64,000 nucleotides of DNA from Virgibacillus_P tibetensis (GTDB lineage Bacteria > Bacillota > Bacilli > Bacillales > Amphibacillaceae): positions 124,001 to 188,000 of the forward strand of contig NZ_JARZFX010000005.1 in the NCBI RefSeq assembly GCF_036026595.1. The letters are read 5' to 3'. Shown piece after piece: positions 56,674 through 64,000 of the stretch. The notes below the pieces were generated by a model. It searched no databases. It had not been told where the DNA came from and was given only the letters and a program-made list of their open reading frames with translations. The position numbers and the translations under genes are program-made. Position 1 is the stretch's first letter, and the number at the start of each line of letters is the position of its first letter.

Positions 56674-56984
56674 ACATCTAGTATATTCTCCATCAATATC
56701 TCTGTAGGATTTTCATCGTCCAGTTGTAAATACTTTTGAGTTGAATCGATCATTTTTAATTTACCATTTATCTCATGAAAATCATGGTCTTTATAATATT
56801 CAATAAATACATTTAAGTTGTTTGAAATTGCTAAATGCAGCTTCATATTTATTTCATACATATGTTGCTCATCTAGTAACGGTTTTTCCTTGTATTCCTT
56901 TTCTTCCCACATTTGATTTAGTAGATTAATGTGCTCCGGCATCATCATTGCTGTCCATTTAATATTACCTCTATCATTTACCAT
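56661..56984 (-). CDS. YolD-like family protein
   Basis: 107 residues from the ATG 56984, which follows GGAGAATGTA, not the upstream open frame. NDRGNIKWTAMMMPEHINLL and the later pattern ISNNLNVFIEYYKDHDFHEI with INGKLKMIDSTQKYLQL are the YolD-like family, a beta-rich small protein normally encoded beside a Y-family polymerase (UvrX type) and linked to SOS-induced phage regions. No polymerase gene is adjacent here. Function remains unclear. Confidence 0.8.
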   Translation of the reverse strand: MVNDRGNIKWTAMMMPEHINLLNQMWEEKEYKEKPLLDEQHMYEINMKLHLAISNNLNVFIEYYKDHDFHEINGKLKMIDSTQKYLQLDDENPTEILMENILDVHID

Positions 56985-57161
56985 TACATTCTCCGCCTTT
57001 ATTATAAAATTATTCACACAAAATACAGAACTCACGTTCCTATATTAACAAAAAGACTGAAACCAGACAAGTACATTTCACCTTTACATTGTCAGAATAA
57101 AATAAATCGTTTATTATAATAACTGAATAATTAATAACTTATATAAAAGAGGTGTATTTAC

Positions 57162-57563
57162 TTGATTGCAGAAAAAGATATAAAGATGATGCAGACCGCA
57201 TACGGAATCTTATTTGAAGTGGAAAACTGTATGCGAATCTACATAAGAGATAAAATGGAAGAATGCTACGGGATCCATTGGTTTCATCGTGCACCAAGAA
57301 TCGTTCTAAAACGTCCGCCTAAAAAGTCCTTTGGAGATCTTCTATTCAGCGATTATGCAACATACTTCCGAAATTACCCCGATGCTTTTAAGAATCTACC
57401 ATCTGACTTCTTTGTTAAACTCCAAGAATTATACCCATTAAGAAACAAGATCGCTCATAATCATTTATTATCTGAATCAAAATTTGAATTACTTGAGCAA
57501 AACTCTACATTTTTAATTAATTCCATGACGAATAAACATCAAAGATTACTAGTCACTTCTTAA
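57162..57563 (+). CDS. Swt1-type HEPN-domain small protein
   Basis: 133 residues, TTG start after AAAGAGGTG. The HEPN motif Rx4H is in LYPLRNKIAHNHLLS (residues ~105-119). The helical body begins YGILFEVENCMRIYIRDKME. Such proteins are predicted RNases or toxin-like effectors. No nucleotidyltransferase partner is adjacent. Function is inferred only from the motif. Confidence 0.65.
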   Translation: MIAEKDIKMMQTAYGILFEVENCMRIYIRDKMEECYGIHWFHRAPRIVLKRPPKKSFGDLLFSDYATYFRNYPDAFKNLPSDFFVKLQELYPLRNKIAHNHLLSESKFELLEQNSTFLINSMTNKHQRLLVTS

Positions 57564-57887
57564 TTTAATCAATTTATAACGAAGTCGTAGTAAGGTTTGA
57601 TAATTATGTTGATAGAGAACCAAGTTAAAGATGTACGTTTGGAAATGAAAGTACAAATCTTAGCAAACGTTATGTATTTCTTATCTGTTTTCAGATGATC
57701 CAATAACTGGAATTACAACGATTTCAATCACTTTCCTTCTTGATGATAATTTCATCAAACAATAATAAACTGTCTAGGTATTTTTTATAGACGGGTGCCT
57801 AACGTTGATTTTGGCTTAAAAATTCCAAACAATTACTTGTGCAGTAAATAAGGTTTCTTCTATTCCGTGACATTTTGTAGAATAACT

Positions 57888-58184
57888 GGTGCCTAACCTA
57901 GTTGTCTTTATACTTATCACTCTTCATGGAGGTTTTTATATTTAAGATAACCGAAACGCTATTTACGAATATATATATAGGGTTAGGATTCGGTAATCCT
58001 GATTTTAGACAGAAAAGTCATTCTAGATACCGCACCTAAAAAAGGGATTAAGTTTATTGAGCTATAATGAATCGAGATAAAATGCTCCTTGTAGATTGAG
58101 ATCAGTGTAGAGGAGAACGGATACCAATAAAACAGCTTAGCTAATTACAACTAGGCTGTTTCTGATTATTTATATTAGCTTGTT
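57888..58184. repeat. Copy 1 of a ~300-bp direct repeat
   Basis: Begins GGTGCCTAACCTAGTTGTC, contains TAACCGAAACGCTATTTACG and the inverted repeat AGGATT-CGGT-AATCCT, and matches 60669-60975 in nearly all positions. No frame longer than a few dozen codons. A third partial copy of its start (ACGGGTGCCTAACGTTG) is at about 57790. The similarity continues some 30 bases left of the start. Confidence 0.85.
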
Positions 58185-58214
58185 TAACTAAAGCACCATT
58201 TTAGTGAAATATGC

Positions 58215-58428
58215 TCTCAATTATAAAGACTCTCTAGCCTATCCAAAGCTGACGAGTACGGTGAATCTAGAACTAGTAGGAAAGGTTATCGCCCTAAGAG
58301 ACAAGCATATGTATTTGTAATGGATAAGTGAGGATGGAAAAATGCTTACTGCAGTTTTTGATGCTGAAACTAAGAGACCTATTTCAGGAAGTTCAAACTT
58401 TGAAAGAAAAAATCCTTACAGCTCCTAA
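58215..58428 (+). pseudogene. Decayed gene, unidentified (RxYRPKRxAY-type)
   Basis: Frame one reads KADEYGESRTSRKGYRPKRQ followed by AYVFVMDK, then a stop. A one-base shift continues EDGKMLTAVFDAETKRPISG and NFERKNPYSS before a stop. It resembles the C-terminal region of a replication or mobilisation-type protein (RPKRQAYVFVMD) but that is an impression. Confidence 0.35.
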
Positions 58429-58508
58429 GACGGGCGGCTGTACGGATTTTCAAATCAGTCTCCCACTAACGCACCCTATAGTTAAACATAATTGGTAGTA
58501 CCATCTCT

Positions 58509-59033
58509 TTATTTCTCACGAAATATAAAGTGATCATTAGGATTCCATACGTGCAAGTTATCAGCAATGTATCCACGTAGCCATAACACGTCATTAATTT
58601 TTCTAAGGTAAAAGCCTTTCGGAAAATAATCATCTTCACTTATTATCTCTGAAGCTATTGTGATTGAGCAAGATGGAGCTTGATGTTGGTGTGTTTGATT
58701 CCCCGAATAACCTTCAGGCTGATCAAGATAATCTAGTCTTAGATGAGTCCCTAACTCAATCGGACACAATTTCAAGCTAAGTTCGCCCACTCTTTTAAAA
58801 ATCTGAGGCAAAGTAGCTCCATCGGGAAAACCAAGGTCCCCGACGCTTAGTTCAACAACCTACAGGCTGTACTTTGTATCAGAAGTAGTGAACTTATCAT
58901 CAGATAATAGTCTCTTTGCATAATCATTCATCGAGATAGAGTGTTGTTGCAATTTCTGAATAAGCTGCGACTTTGTCAGCCCACCAACCTCTATCGTTCT
59001 AGTAAAAAATGGGCAACCAGGGTATATTCGCAT
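58509..59033 (-). pseudogene. Conserved hypothetical gene interrupted by a single in-frame TAG
   Basis: A start at ATG 59033 (GGGAG 9 bases upstream) gives MRIYPGCPFFTRTIEVGGLT ... SDTKYSL, then TAG (58862-58860), and the same frame continues VVELSVGDLGFPDGATLPQI ... HLRLDYLDQPEGYSGNQTHQ ... WLRGYIADNLHVWNPNDHFI. Both halves together (about 174 codons) match a small Bacillus family often mislabelled as helicase. The position and the SD are normal, so a nonsense mutation, not two genes, explains the break. Role of the family is unknown. Confidence 0.75.
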
Positions 59034-59190
59034 TCACGGTCACTCCCTACAATTCGGATACAAGGATTTTAATCAATACATTCTAATACATTTCCTTAAT
59101 CTTCTGGTTGGAAATAGTGATAATTATCTCTTTAAGTAACGCATCCATTAGCTTAGAAATTAAATATTCCCTATAATACTATTTTTTATA

Positions 59191-60195
59191 TTAGCTTTCA
59201 CTGATTCCTTTTTCCCTACTTAATAAATCAGCCTTTTCCTTTATTGAATAAAACATTTTAAAAAACTTAACTGCTACTAATAACATTATCGAGGTCTTTT
59301 CATAATTATTTTTTATGGATGGTTTAACACCAAAATGAATGGCATTCCTAGATTCTCTCACTATATTTGTCCAATTCTGAGCTTCTCTTAACTCGAATGG
59401 CTTTATATCTGTTTTAGTGAATATAAGTTTAAACCAGTCTTTATAATGACTGCTATATAGATTAGTTACCCAATCGACCTTTTTTGCAATTCCCTGCTGA
59501 CCTTTTAAATTCTCTATCATATTCTCATTCTTTTCTACTTCTTTTTCTATCGAAATGGCGTATTGAGATAAAGAAATACCCAATTCAATCCAAGCTCCTT
59601 CAACAGCTTTACCTAACATAGCAAGAGAAGGTCTATACAACCCAACTTTAAAACATTCTATCGAATCAGAAAGAGCTTCTATTACTTCTTGATCAGCGTT
59701 ATTTACTTGTAGGTTTTTTATATAAAGATCTGGTTCAAATAAAGTAAAATCTGTTGATACTTTTGAAATTGATTTTTGAACTTGACTAGGAACTGGCAAC
59801 GTTAGATAACCAAAATTCCAGTTTGATGTCGTCCCTCCCTGTCCAGGAACTACGGTTGTCCATTTTATACTTTCACCTCGAGAATTCAACCTACCATCTA
59901 AGGGGAATAGCAGGTTAGAATGTATAAGCTCTATTAGACCTTCTAAAAAAGCTCTTTTATATGATAAATATTCGGAAGTATTTCTTATTTGCTCATCTAT
60001 ATCAAAGCTATGGTGGATAACAACCTCAATTGGCTTAGGAAATCCTTGGGACGATGTGAAATGCTTTAATGCGTTAAATGTATCAATTACTTCAGCATTT
60101 ATGTTCATTATAAAGGCTTTTGCTATAATAACCTTTTGGCGATTAACACTTATATTATCTTTTATCCTTTCCTCAACAGAAGTACTGTTCGACAT
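59191..60195 (-). CDS. Hypothetical protein with C-terminal HEPN-like helical region
   Basis: 334 residues. N-terminal beta/alpha region with HHSFDIDEQIRNTSEYLSYK, middle GRLNSRGESIKWTTVVPGQG (a small-basic linker), then a helical C-terminus. A SPARSE motif SRNAIHFGVKPS (Rx3H, residues ~290-300) and SLAMLGKAVEGAWIELG recall the DUF4145-like helical nucleases. Located between two ~300-bp repeats. Function unknown. Start ATG is consistent but has a weak ribosome binding site. Confidence 0.6.
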   Translation of the reverse strand: MSNSTSVEERIKDNISVNRQKVIIAKAFIMNINAEVIDTFNALKHFTSSQGFPKPIEVVIHHSFDIDEQIRNTSEYLSYKRAFLEGLIELIHSNLLFPLDGRLNSRGESIKWTTVVPGQGGTTSNWNFGYLTLPVPSQVQKSISKVSTDFTLFEPDLYIKNLQVNNADQEVIEALSDSIECFKVGLYRPSLAMLGKAVEGAWIELGISLSQYAISIEKEVEKNENMIENLKGQQGIAKKVDWVTNLYSSHYKDWFKLIFTKTDIKPFELREAQNWTNIVRESRNAIHFGVKPSIKNNYEKTSIMLLVAVKFFKMFYSIKEKADLLSREKGISES

Positions 60196-60388
60196 ATGAC
60201 ACCCTCCTCAATTAACCTGCCTTTTTATTAATTCAACAAGAAGAGTGCTTATCCTTCTTTAAGGAAAGCACCCGTTAGCACAATAAGATTAAAACAAAAA
60301 AAGTCTAATTATTTAGAGTATGTACATCTTCAAACAAGTTTGTGTTATCATTTTTTAATAGCAATTTATCCACTCTCCTTTGAAAATT

Positions 60389-60417
60389 AAAAAATGCCCC
60401 CAATATGATTGGAGGCA
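60389..60417 (-). terminator. Terminator-like hairpin in the repeat region
   Basis: TGCCTCCAATC-ATA-TTGGGGGCA on the minus strand, followed by TTTTTTAA. Confidence 0.6.
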
Positions 60418-60668
60418 CTGTGCAACATTACTGTTTTTAACCATTAAGGACACCAACACAAGTTATCTCACTTATGTCACCTGTAATTATTGTGAGTGTA
60501 GCATAACCCGATAATTTTAGCAATACTCTGTTATTTAAACCAAACACCGTATTCACTTTAGTTACCATTTCTTCAACTAACCTGCCCCTTTAAGAGCACT
60601 ATTTCACATATCTATTTATAAATAGGTACCTAATTTTTATTTCTAATCGTGACATATAGTTGGACAAC

Positions 60669-60975
60669 GGGTGCCTAACCTAGTTGTCTTTTTACTTATC
60701 ACTCTTCATGGAGGTTTTTATATTTTAGATAACCGAAACGCTATTTACGATGATATATATAGGGTTAGGATTCGGTAATCCTGATTTTAGACATAAAAGT
60801 CATTCTAGATACCGTACCTAAAAGGGATTAAGTTTATTGAGCTATAATGGATCGAGATAAAATGCTCCTTGTAGATTGAGATCAGTGTAGAGGAGAAACG
60901 TATTAACAGATGCCGCTAAAATACCTAGCTTATTACAACCAGGCTGTTTCTGATCATTTATATTAGCTTATTTAT
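60669..60975. repeat. Copy 2 of the ~300-bp direct repeat
   Basis: Same orientation as 57888-58184, with small indels (including a longer ACGTATTAACAGATGCCGC insertion near 60900). The copies are 2.8 kb apart and bracket the amber-stop gene and the HEPN-like gene, and could recombine to delete that segment. Confidence 0.85.
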
Positions 60976-61230
60976 CGAGACCACCGGACTAATTGAATAG
61001 CGTTATACAACCATTCACAATAAATTTAACTCAATTAGTAAGTCCTTTAAACCCTCTGGTTATTCAACTACAACACTTTGTCCTGTTGAAAATACCCCCC
61101 TATTAAAGCACTTAGTTAAAAGAGACCATCTATCGACGATCTCCTTGTTGTGTTAAATCCCCCTTCAAGTATTCCGCCCCTATAACTGAATCCGTTAGTC
61201 TATTCCCTACTCTTTTTTTGTGCAACCAAC

Positions 61231-62528
61231 TTACTTGCCTCCATTTTTCATCTGCTTCCGTTTCAACTCCATCGCCTTGGAGAGGCGTTCCTTCCATTTC
61301 ATGATTTTGACTTTATCCGCTTGACCACGTGTTATCGCTTCGTCGAGGATTGCGATTTCGTTGTCATAATCTTTAAGTTTGCGATACGTCATGGCATATG
61401 AATTGTATAATGCTGGTGCATCATAGCCGTTATACCTTGCTTTATCAAACAGCTCGATCGCCCGTTTCAGGTGACCAGCTTTCCGTTCCTTATCGCCTTT
61501 TTCCCAATGCGGATGTCCATTATCAAATCCTTTCTCCCAGTTATGCAGGTTCTTGATTTTATTCATGGACACCCGAGAATGGACGGGTTGAATAAGTAAG
61601 TCTTCTTCTGTTACGATCTCTACATCCCCAAACTTTTCTCTCAATAGCTTCCACACATCAATTAGATGGTAAACAGCAACATTCCTTCCGAGTCTCTCCA
61701 AAGCCTGTTTCTGATCTAGTTCATAATTCGTAACATAATCATCGCCAATATAAATCCAAGCAGTGACCGATTTGGCGTACTTGGTTTTCAGAATTCTATT
61801 CCCGTGGGCAGTCAATAATGCCTCTGTTTCTTTTTTATATTGGCCCAAGTTTCCACCATATATCGTATCTATTTCATCTCGCATATTTGTCGTGATGAAC
61901 ACAACCGCTTTCAGGTTTTCGTATGTCACTTCATCGAATGGTCGGGATTCGGTTCCATAGTAATGTTCTTCTATTTCACTTGCATAGAAATGCGGAGCCG
62001 TCTCAAACCGCAGCTCAGGCGTATTTGGACTTCGACCATATCCATTATCTCTCTCCGTGAAGAAGGGGATGATTCGGTTGGTCAACCTGTCATTCGTTTC
62101 GTTTAAGATCCTCTCTATTTCTTTCGATTCCAATGCCACCGCTTCTTTTTCAGTTAACCCAGTTCCTACAAATCGGACATCCGTATCATACATTTCCCGA
62201 ATCTTTTCAGCTTCGTATGCCCGCTCGTGAAAGGCTTTGTAGCGGTCGCCACGCCCTTTCCCAACATAGAACACTTCCCCTGTGTCTTTAATGAACCATT
62301 CATATACATAAAAGTCTGTTGCGGTGCTGCCAGTATCATCTCCTACTGGTCCAGAAGAGATGGAGATTCCAGGTTTTTGTCGATATATAAGGATGTACGG
62401 ATCGGTTCCCAGCTTTTTGCATCGTTTCTGAGTTTGTCTGGTTCCTGATTTTCTTCCTTTTTTTGTTCCACTTCCATATCCGGTAAGAATCGCTTGATTA
62501 CTTTGTTGAGTTTACTCCAAAAACTCAT
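61231..62528 (-). pseudogene. GIY-YIG nuclease gene with a frameshift near 62340
   Basis: The first frame MSFWSKLNKVIKRFLPDMEV ... LYIDKNLESPSLLDQ ends at TAG 62343. One base back, the next frame continues GDDTGSTATDFYVYEWFIKD, then EVFYVGKGRGDRYKAFHER, the GIY-YIG core (YVY ... YVG), and runs ~350 codons. It includes LTEKEAVALESKEIERILNE and TPR-like KRAIELFDKARYNGYDAPAL at the C-terminus. One frameshift separates an otherwise continuous protein. It may be dead, or a recoded frame. DNA nuclease role inferred. Confidence 0.7.
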
Positions 62529-62647
62529 GACATCTCTCCTTTCTTATTCCATTACCCTGTTTAACTTTTGACACCCAGTTTAGTTGAGAATAACAGAGAC
62601 GCTTATTAATCAATCACGCCCGATTGATTTATTTATGAAATATGTAA

Positions 62648-63808
62648 TCACTTCAGCTCCTTATTATCGTAAGCTATTATTTGACCTTCCATAGCATAAA
62701 AGTTCATTGATATTTTCTGAGTCCTATTATTAAACTCAGATTGGTATTTTAAGTAATCCAGATATGAACATTCTTTTACTTCAAAAACTCTATAAAACTC
62801 ATTAGTTTCTAAACCATTTTTCAATTCAGCACATCCAACAATTGATTCCATTTCATTATTGGTGTTACGTCTCTTAACAAACAATTTATCAAATCTAAAA
62901 TCAAAGCTATAAATTTCACCATTTGGCTTAACTATTAACGGATAAACCTTGATCTCATCAGGTAATTCAGACAAATCATTTTCTACCTCAATATAAAAGG
63001 TAATGAAATCTATTTTATCTCCATTTTCATTCCTTTGAACTTGCATTTTAAATTTAATTTCTTGAATTCTATGACTATTATCTAAACAATTTGGCACTTG
63101 ATTAAGAAATTCTTCCAAGATGTTATCGACTGTATTTATGACATAGTCGTAGATTTCCTTAACTTTAACCAATGATTCCACTTGTTTGTAAAATTTGTCG
63201 TCACAAAAAAACTCATTAATATAAAATTCATCTACTTTTCCGATCATAAAACTGTTTTTAACTGTTATCAGTATAGTTTTTATATGTTTGATATAATTAT
63301 CAAAATCTCGTAAATACTTAAATTCATTATCATCTTTTATTTGAGATAATTGTTGTTTCAAATTAGCAAAGTCTTGTATATTATTTATCTTGGACAGTAC
63401 ATTATAAAGAAGTCTTTTATCTGTTACAGGGTATGATTTATCACCAAGTAATCCAGCGTTAATAATTTGAAACAATACATCCATACTAACTCTTGCATAA
63501 TGGAAAAACTCAATTGTAGTTTTTCTTAAAAAAGCAACATCGTCAATTTGATATCCAGCTATATGTAAATTTGTTCTATTCAATTCATCTTGCGTAATTG
63601 ATGCATTTCCTTCTTCCATTGCATTTTGGAATATTTCATTCTTTGTAGACTCTAATACTCTTTTGCGATGATCATATATTTTATTTAGCAAGTTGTATGA
63701 CATTGACATGTAGCCTAAAGTTTCCTGCAGACTATTAACATATTGCCATGCATCATAAACTTTTTGTTCTGCCAATTTCTTTTCCAACTGTTTAAAGTCA
63801 ATATTCAT
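62648..63808 (-). CDS. Hypothetical protein, 386 residues, helical
   Basis: ATG at 63808 lies 7 bases after AAAGGAG. The upstream in-frame start overlaps this site. Helical N-terminus YDAWQYVNSLQETLGYMSMS, then FLRKTTIEFFHYARVSMDVL and FKYLRDFDNYIKHIKTILIT, where RDFDNYIKH could be a HEPN-type Rx7H motif, with a beta-rich C-terminal part. Similar to unassigned proteins in defence islands, but not identified. Confidence 0.6.
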   Translation of the reverse strand: MNIDFKQLEKKLAEQKVYDAWQYVNSLQETLGYMSMSYNLLNKIYDHRKRVLESTKNEIFQNAMEEGNASITQDELNRTNLHIAGYQIDDVAFLRKTTIEFFHYARVSMDVLFQIINAGLLGDKSYPVTDKRLLYNVLSKINNIQDFANLKQQLSQIKDDNEFKYLRDFDNYIKHIKTILITVKNSFMIGKVDEFYINEFFCDDKFYKQVESLVKVKEIYDYVINTVDNILEEFLNQVPNCLDNSHRIQEIKFKMQVQRNENGDKIDFITFYIEVENDLSELPDEIKVYPLIVKPNGEIYSFDFRFDKLFVKRRNTNNEMESIVGCAELKNGLETNEFYRVFEVKECSYLDYLKYQSEFNNRTQKISMNFYAMEGQIIAYDNKELK

Positions 63809-63891
63809 ATGGATCTCCTTTTTCACTTATAATTTCATAGGATGTGGCGTTTTCTTTTGTATAAATTTACTTAACGATGTTATTTAGTTAT

Positions 63892-63999
63892 CTAACTTTT
63901 CCATATATATTTTTTTATTATATCACTAACCTTTTTAAGTTCTTTCTTTAACTTCTTTAAACGAGATACGTAAGGTTCACTAATATGTACAAAATTTAA
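63892..63999 (-). CDS. C-terminal end of a protein, possibly sigma-70 region 4-like (partial)
   Basis: The frame enters from the right edge and reads FVHISEPYVSRLKKLKKELK before ending YIWKS. The ISxxYVSRLxKxxLKKL pattern is the recognition helix of sigma factors, but the piece is only 35 residues. It is not recognised with certainty. Confidence 0.35.
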   Translation of the reverse strand, partial: LNFVHISEPYVSRLKKLKKELKKVSDIIKKYIWKS

Positions 64000-64000
64000 T

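Larger units (their letters stand above)
60196..61230. other. Gene-poor region with repeat copy 2
   Basis: About 1 kb between two leftward genes. It holds a TTCAACAAGAAGAGTGCTTA-type Bacillaceae intergenic word at about 60229, the hairpin at 60389-60417, the second 300-bp repeat and nothing else that I can identify. Confidence 0.45.

Noticed and set aside
1..64000. CRISPR arrays, tRNA or rRNA genes
   Set aside because: No regularly spaced repeats or cloverleaf-like sequences were seen in the window by eye.

Overview
The window looks like chromosome, or a large chromosome-like replicon, from a low-GC Bacillota, most likely the Bacillaceae. The support is strong AGGAGG-type ribosome binding sites, frequent TTG and GTG starts, an MhqR-like regulator, an AdaA/AdaB pair, a T-box-like leader before ileS and a YolD-like protein. 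No rRNA, tRNA or CRISPR array was seen. I cannot name a species.

Layout. 1-3 kb holds an aromatic/quinone stress cluster (VOC dioxygenase, LLM oxidoreductase remnant, MarR regulator, DoxX) with palindromic operator candidates, followed by a tRNA-dihydrouridine synthase. 3-16 kb is a mosaic of small metabolic genes and decayed genes: a frameshifted DUF4062 gene, a frameshifted PemK/MazF-like gene, an XRE/small membrane protein pair, an amino-acid permease, adaA-adaB, a lipoprotein, a VOC protein, an alpha/beta hydrolase, a NUDIX hydrolase, a truncated serine hydrolase and an NAT-like protein. 16.4-19.8 kb is an eukaryote-like (IleS2-type) isoleucyl-tRNA synthetase behind the T-box-like leader. 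19.8-21.3 kb has almost no genes.

21.3-34.6 kb is a Tn7-like transposon. TnsA, TnsB, TnsC and TnsD are read leftward from the right end, followed by three cargo genes: an unknown protein, a 1376-residue STAND/NACHT ATPase with an N-terminal nuclease-like region, and an LA2681-type HEPN protein. Candidate ends are TGT...ACA with a 5-bp TATTA duplication. The TnsA-side end lies about 20 bp beyond the stop codon of a tyrosine recombinase gene, which is the geometry Tn7 uses at glmS. The TnsA catalytic Asp appears to be Asn.

34.6-64 kb is an accessory island rich in defence-type and plasmid-type genes: the recombinase, a nuclease-HIRAN protein with a small partner, a stand-alone OLD-family nuclease, a DUF4238 protein, a 476-bp IS21-like remnant, a papain-fold-like protein, a tandem four-helix-bundle protein next to two paralogous small proteins, an actin-like/ribbon-helix-helix partition pair, a complete type I restriction system (hsdM-hsdS-hsdR), a four-gene SF2-helicase operon that could be a replication module or an undescribed defence system, a YolD-like protein, three HEPN-like or unknown proteins, and several decayed genes (a GIY-YIG gene with a frameshift and a gene cut by one amber codon). 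Two ~300-bp direct repeats bracket one of these regions.

The best candidates for undescribed biology are the Tn7-like element with its inferred recombinase-gene target and STAND plus HEPN cargo, and the helicase operon lying near the partition genes.
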